A stretch of 64,000 nt of DNA, taken from Rheinheimera hassiensis (lineage in GTDB: Bacteria; Pseudomonadota; Gammaproteobacteria; Enterobacterales; Alteromonadaceae). Position 1 is the first letter of the stretch. Each line of letters starts with the position of its first letter. Shown here piece by piece: positions 63,297 to 64,000 of the stretch. The stretch is taken from NCBI RefSeq assembly GCF_022436675.1, contig NZ_JAKUJZ010000004.1, positions 248,001 through 312,000 of the forward strand, written 5' to 3'. A model generated the notes under the pieces. It did no database searches, was not told the DNA's origin, and saw only the letters and a program-made list of their open reading frames with translations. Both the position numbers and the translations under genes were made by a program.

Positions 63297-64000
63297 ATGC
63301 GTTTTTTCCCATCGTTAATCGCTGTTGCGGTATGCAGCAGTTTTTCTATGCAAATTCAAGCAGCTGAAACTGTGCCAGAGCCGGTCGATACCGCTATAGA
63401 GCGGATCCGCGTGCAGGGCGATTTTCGCCAGCAGGCAGTACAGCAGGTTGCCGGTAGTATTGCGCTGGTTAGTGAGCAGGATGTTAAGCGCACCTCTGCG
63501 CAGCATCTGGATGACTTACTTAACCAATTTGCCAATGTTAACTTTACCTCCGGCGCATCACGCGGCCGCTATATACAGATGCGCGGCATCGGCGAGCGTA
63601 GTGAGTTTGTTGATACGATAAACCCATCAGTGGGCATATTAATTGATGGTATCGATTATTCCGGTATGGGCATAAGTGGCATCAGTGATTTAGCCCAGCT
63701 GGAAGTATTTCGTGGCCCTGAGGCTACCCGCTTTGGTGCTAATGCACTGGCCGGTATGCTAAACCTGACTACCAAAGGCCCAACGGCGACGCCGGAAGGC
63801 AAGTTCAGCGCTACGCTGGCTAACTACAACAGCCGCCAACTCTCAGGCCAGTTTAGCAATAGCATTAATCAGCAACTGGGTTATAGTTTTTCGCTGGAAC
63901 AGCAAAACTCAGACGGCTTTATTGATAATGCTTATTTAAACCGCGACGATACCAATAATATCGACGAATTTACCGGCCGTTTTAAGCTGCGTTATCAGCC
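63297..64000 (+). CDS. TonB-dependent outer-membrane receptor, thiamine-related (cut by window edge)
   Basis: The first 234 residues are present and the frame is open at the edge. A signal peptide (M-R-F-F-P-S-L-I-A-V-A-V, cleavage after Q-A-A or I-Q-A) is followed by an N-terminal stretch I-E-R-I-R-V-Q-G-D-F and a plug domain with V-A-G-S-I-A-L-V-S, L-L-N-Q-F-A-N-V-N, I-Q-M-R-G-I-G-E-R and L-E-V-F-R-G-P-E-A-T-R-F-G. The TPP riboswitch upstream indicates uptake of thiamine or a precursor across the outer membrane. ATG 63279 in frame is an alternative start. Confidence 0.9.
   Translation, partial: MRFFPSLIAVAVCSSFSMQIQAAETVPEPVDTAIERIRVQGDFRQQAVQQVAGSIALVSEQDVKRTSAQHLDDLLNQFANVNFTSGASRGRYIQMRGIGERSEFVDTINPSVGILIDGIDYSGMGISGISDLAQLEVFRGPEATRFGANALAGMLNLTTKGPTATPEGKFSATLANYNSRQLSGQFSNSINQQLGYSFSLEQQNSDGFIDNAYLNRDDTNNIDEFTGRFKLRYQ

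Overview
The window is a chromosomal stretch of a gammaproteobacterium. Gene order and protein sequences (gmk-rpoZ-spoT-recG, radC/coaBC/dut/slmA, rph-pyrE, rpmB-rpmG-mutM, recC-recB-recD) resemble Alteromonadales-like genera such as Rheinheimera or Alishewanella. That genus-level guess is inference from protein similarity I recognise; no rRNA gene is present to settle it. Coding density is high and no gap exceeds about 300 bases. I see no tRNA, rRNA, CRISPR array, transposase or phage structural gene.

Layout. 1-5.3 kb: stringent-response and nucleotide block on the minus strand (gmk, rpoZ, spoT, ridA, a periplasmic solute-binding protein, the start of recG) and a DUF4442 hotdog protein. 5.5-13.5 kb: a large propeller/GGDEF sensor, pepD, a YefM-YoeB toxin-antitoxin pair with a recognisable operator, a DMT exporter with divergent LysR regulator, and an M14 peptidase. 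13.6-20.6 kb: a MarR/SlyA-type regulator whose promoter carries two inverted SlyA boxes, followed by an HlyD/DUF2955 efflux pair, two exported alpha/beta hydrolases, an AraC regulator, an AHSA1 protein and a Sel1 protein.

20.6-25.5 kb is the accessory part. It holds an AAA ATPase plus DUF4435/TOPRIM pair that looks like the PARIS (AriA-AriB) anti-phage system. Directly upstream is a 624-residue protein with a C-terminal PD-(D/E)xK-like nuclease motif. Further upstream is a two-gene HicA-like toxin / HTH partner unit with a near-consensus sigma70 promoter overlapped by a palindrome. All five genes are on the minus strand, and the ATPase/DUF4435 part is clearly AT-rich. This is the best candidate for an under-described system.

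25.7-50 kb: LysE exporter, DUF502, Rrf2 regulator with divergent flavin reductase, cis-trans fatty acid isomerase, the complete recCBD operon, gabD, then housekeeping genes from yicC to mutM. 50-64 kb: an Omp85-type protein, MscS with DUF432, mgtE preceded by a possible leader-peptide switch, an M15 peptidase, a CDF transporter, the arsR-GAPDH-arsJ arsenate detoxification operon, a chemoreceptor, a lipoprotein, and a TPP riboswitch in front of a TonB-dependent receptor that runs off the end.

Two families of dispersed structured repeats stand out: 4699-4793 with 50030-50193, and 44258-44370 with 44828-44928. In each family the outer stem is kept by compensatory base changes, and the hairpin tips carry GGA motifs like those bound by CsrA/RsmA.
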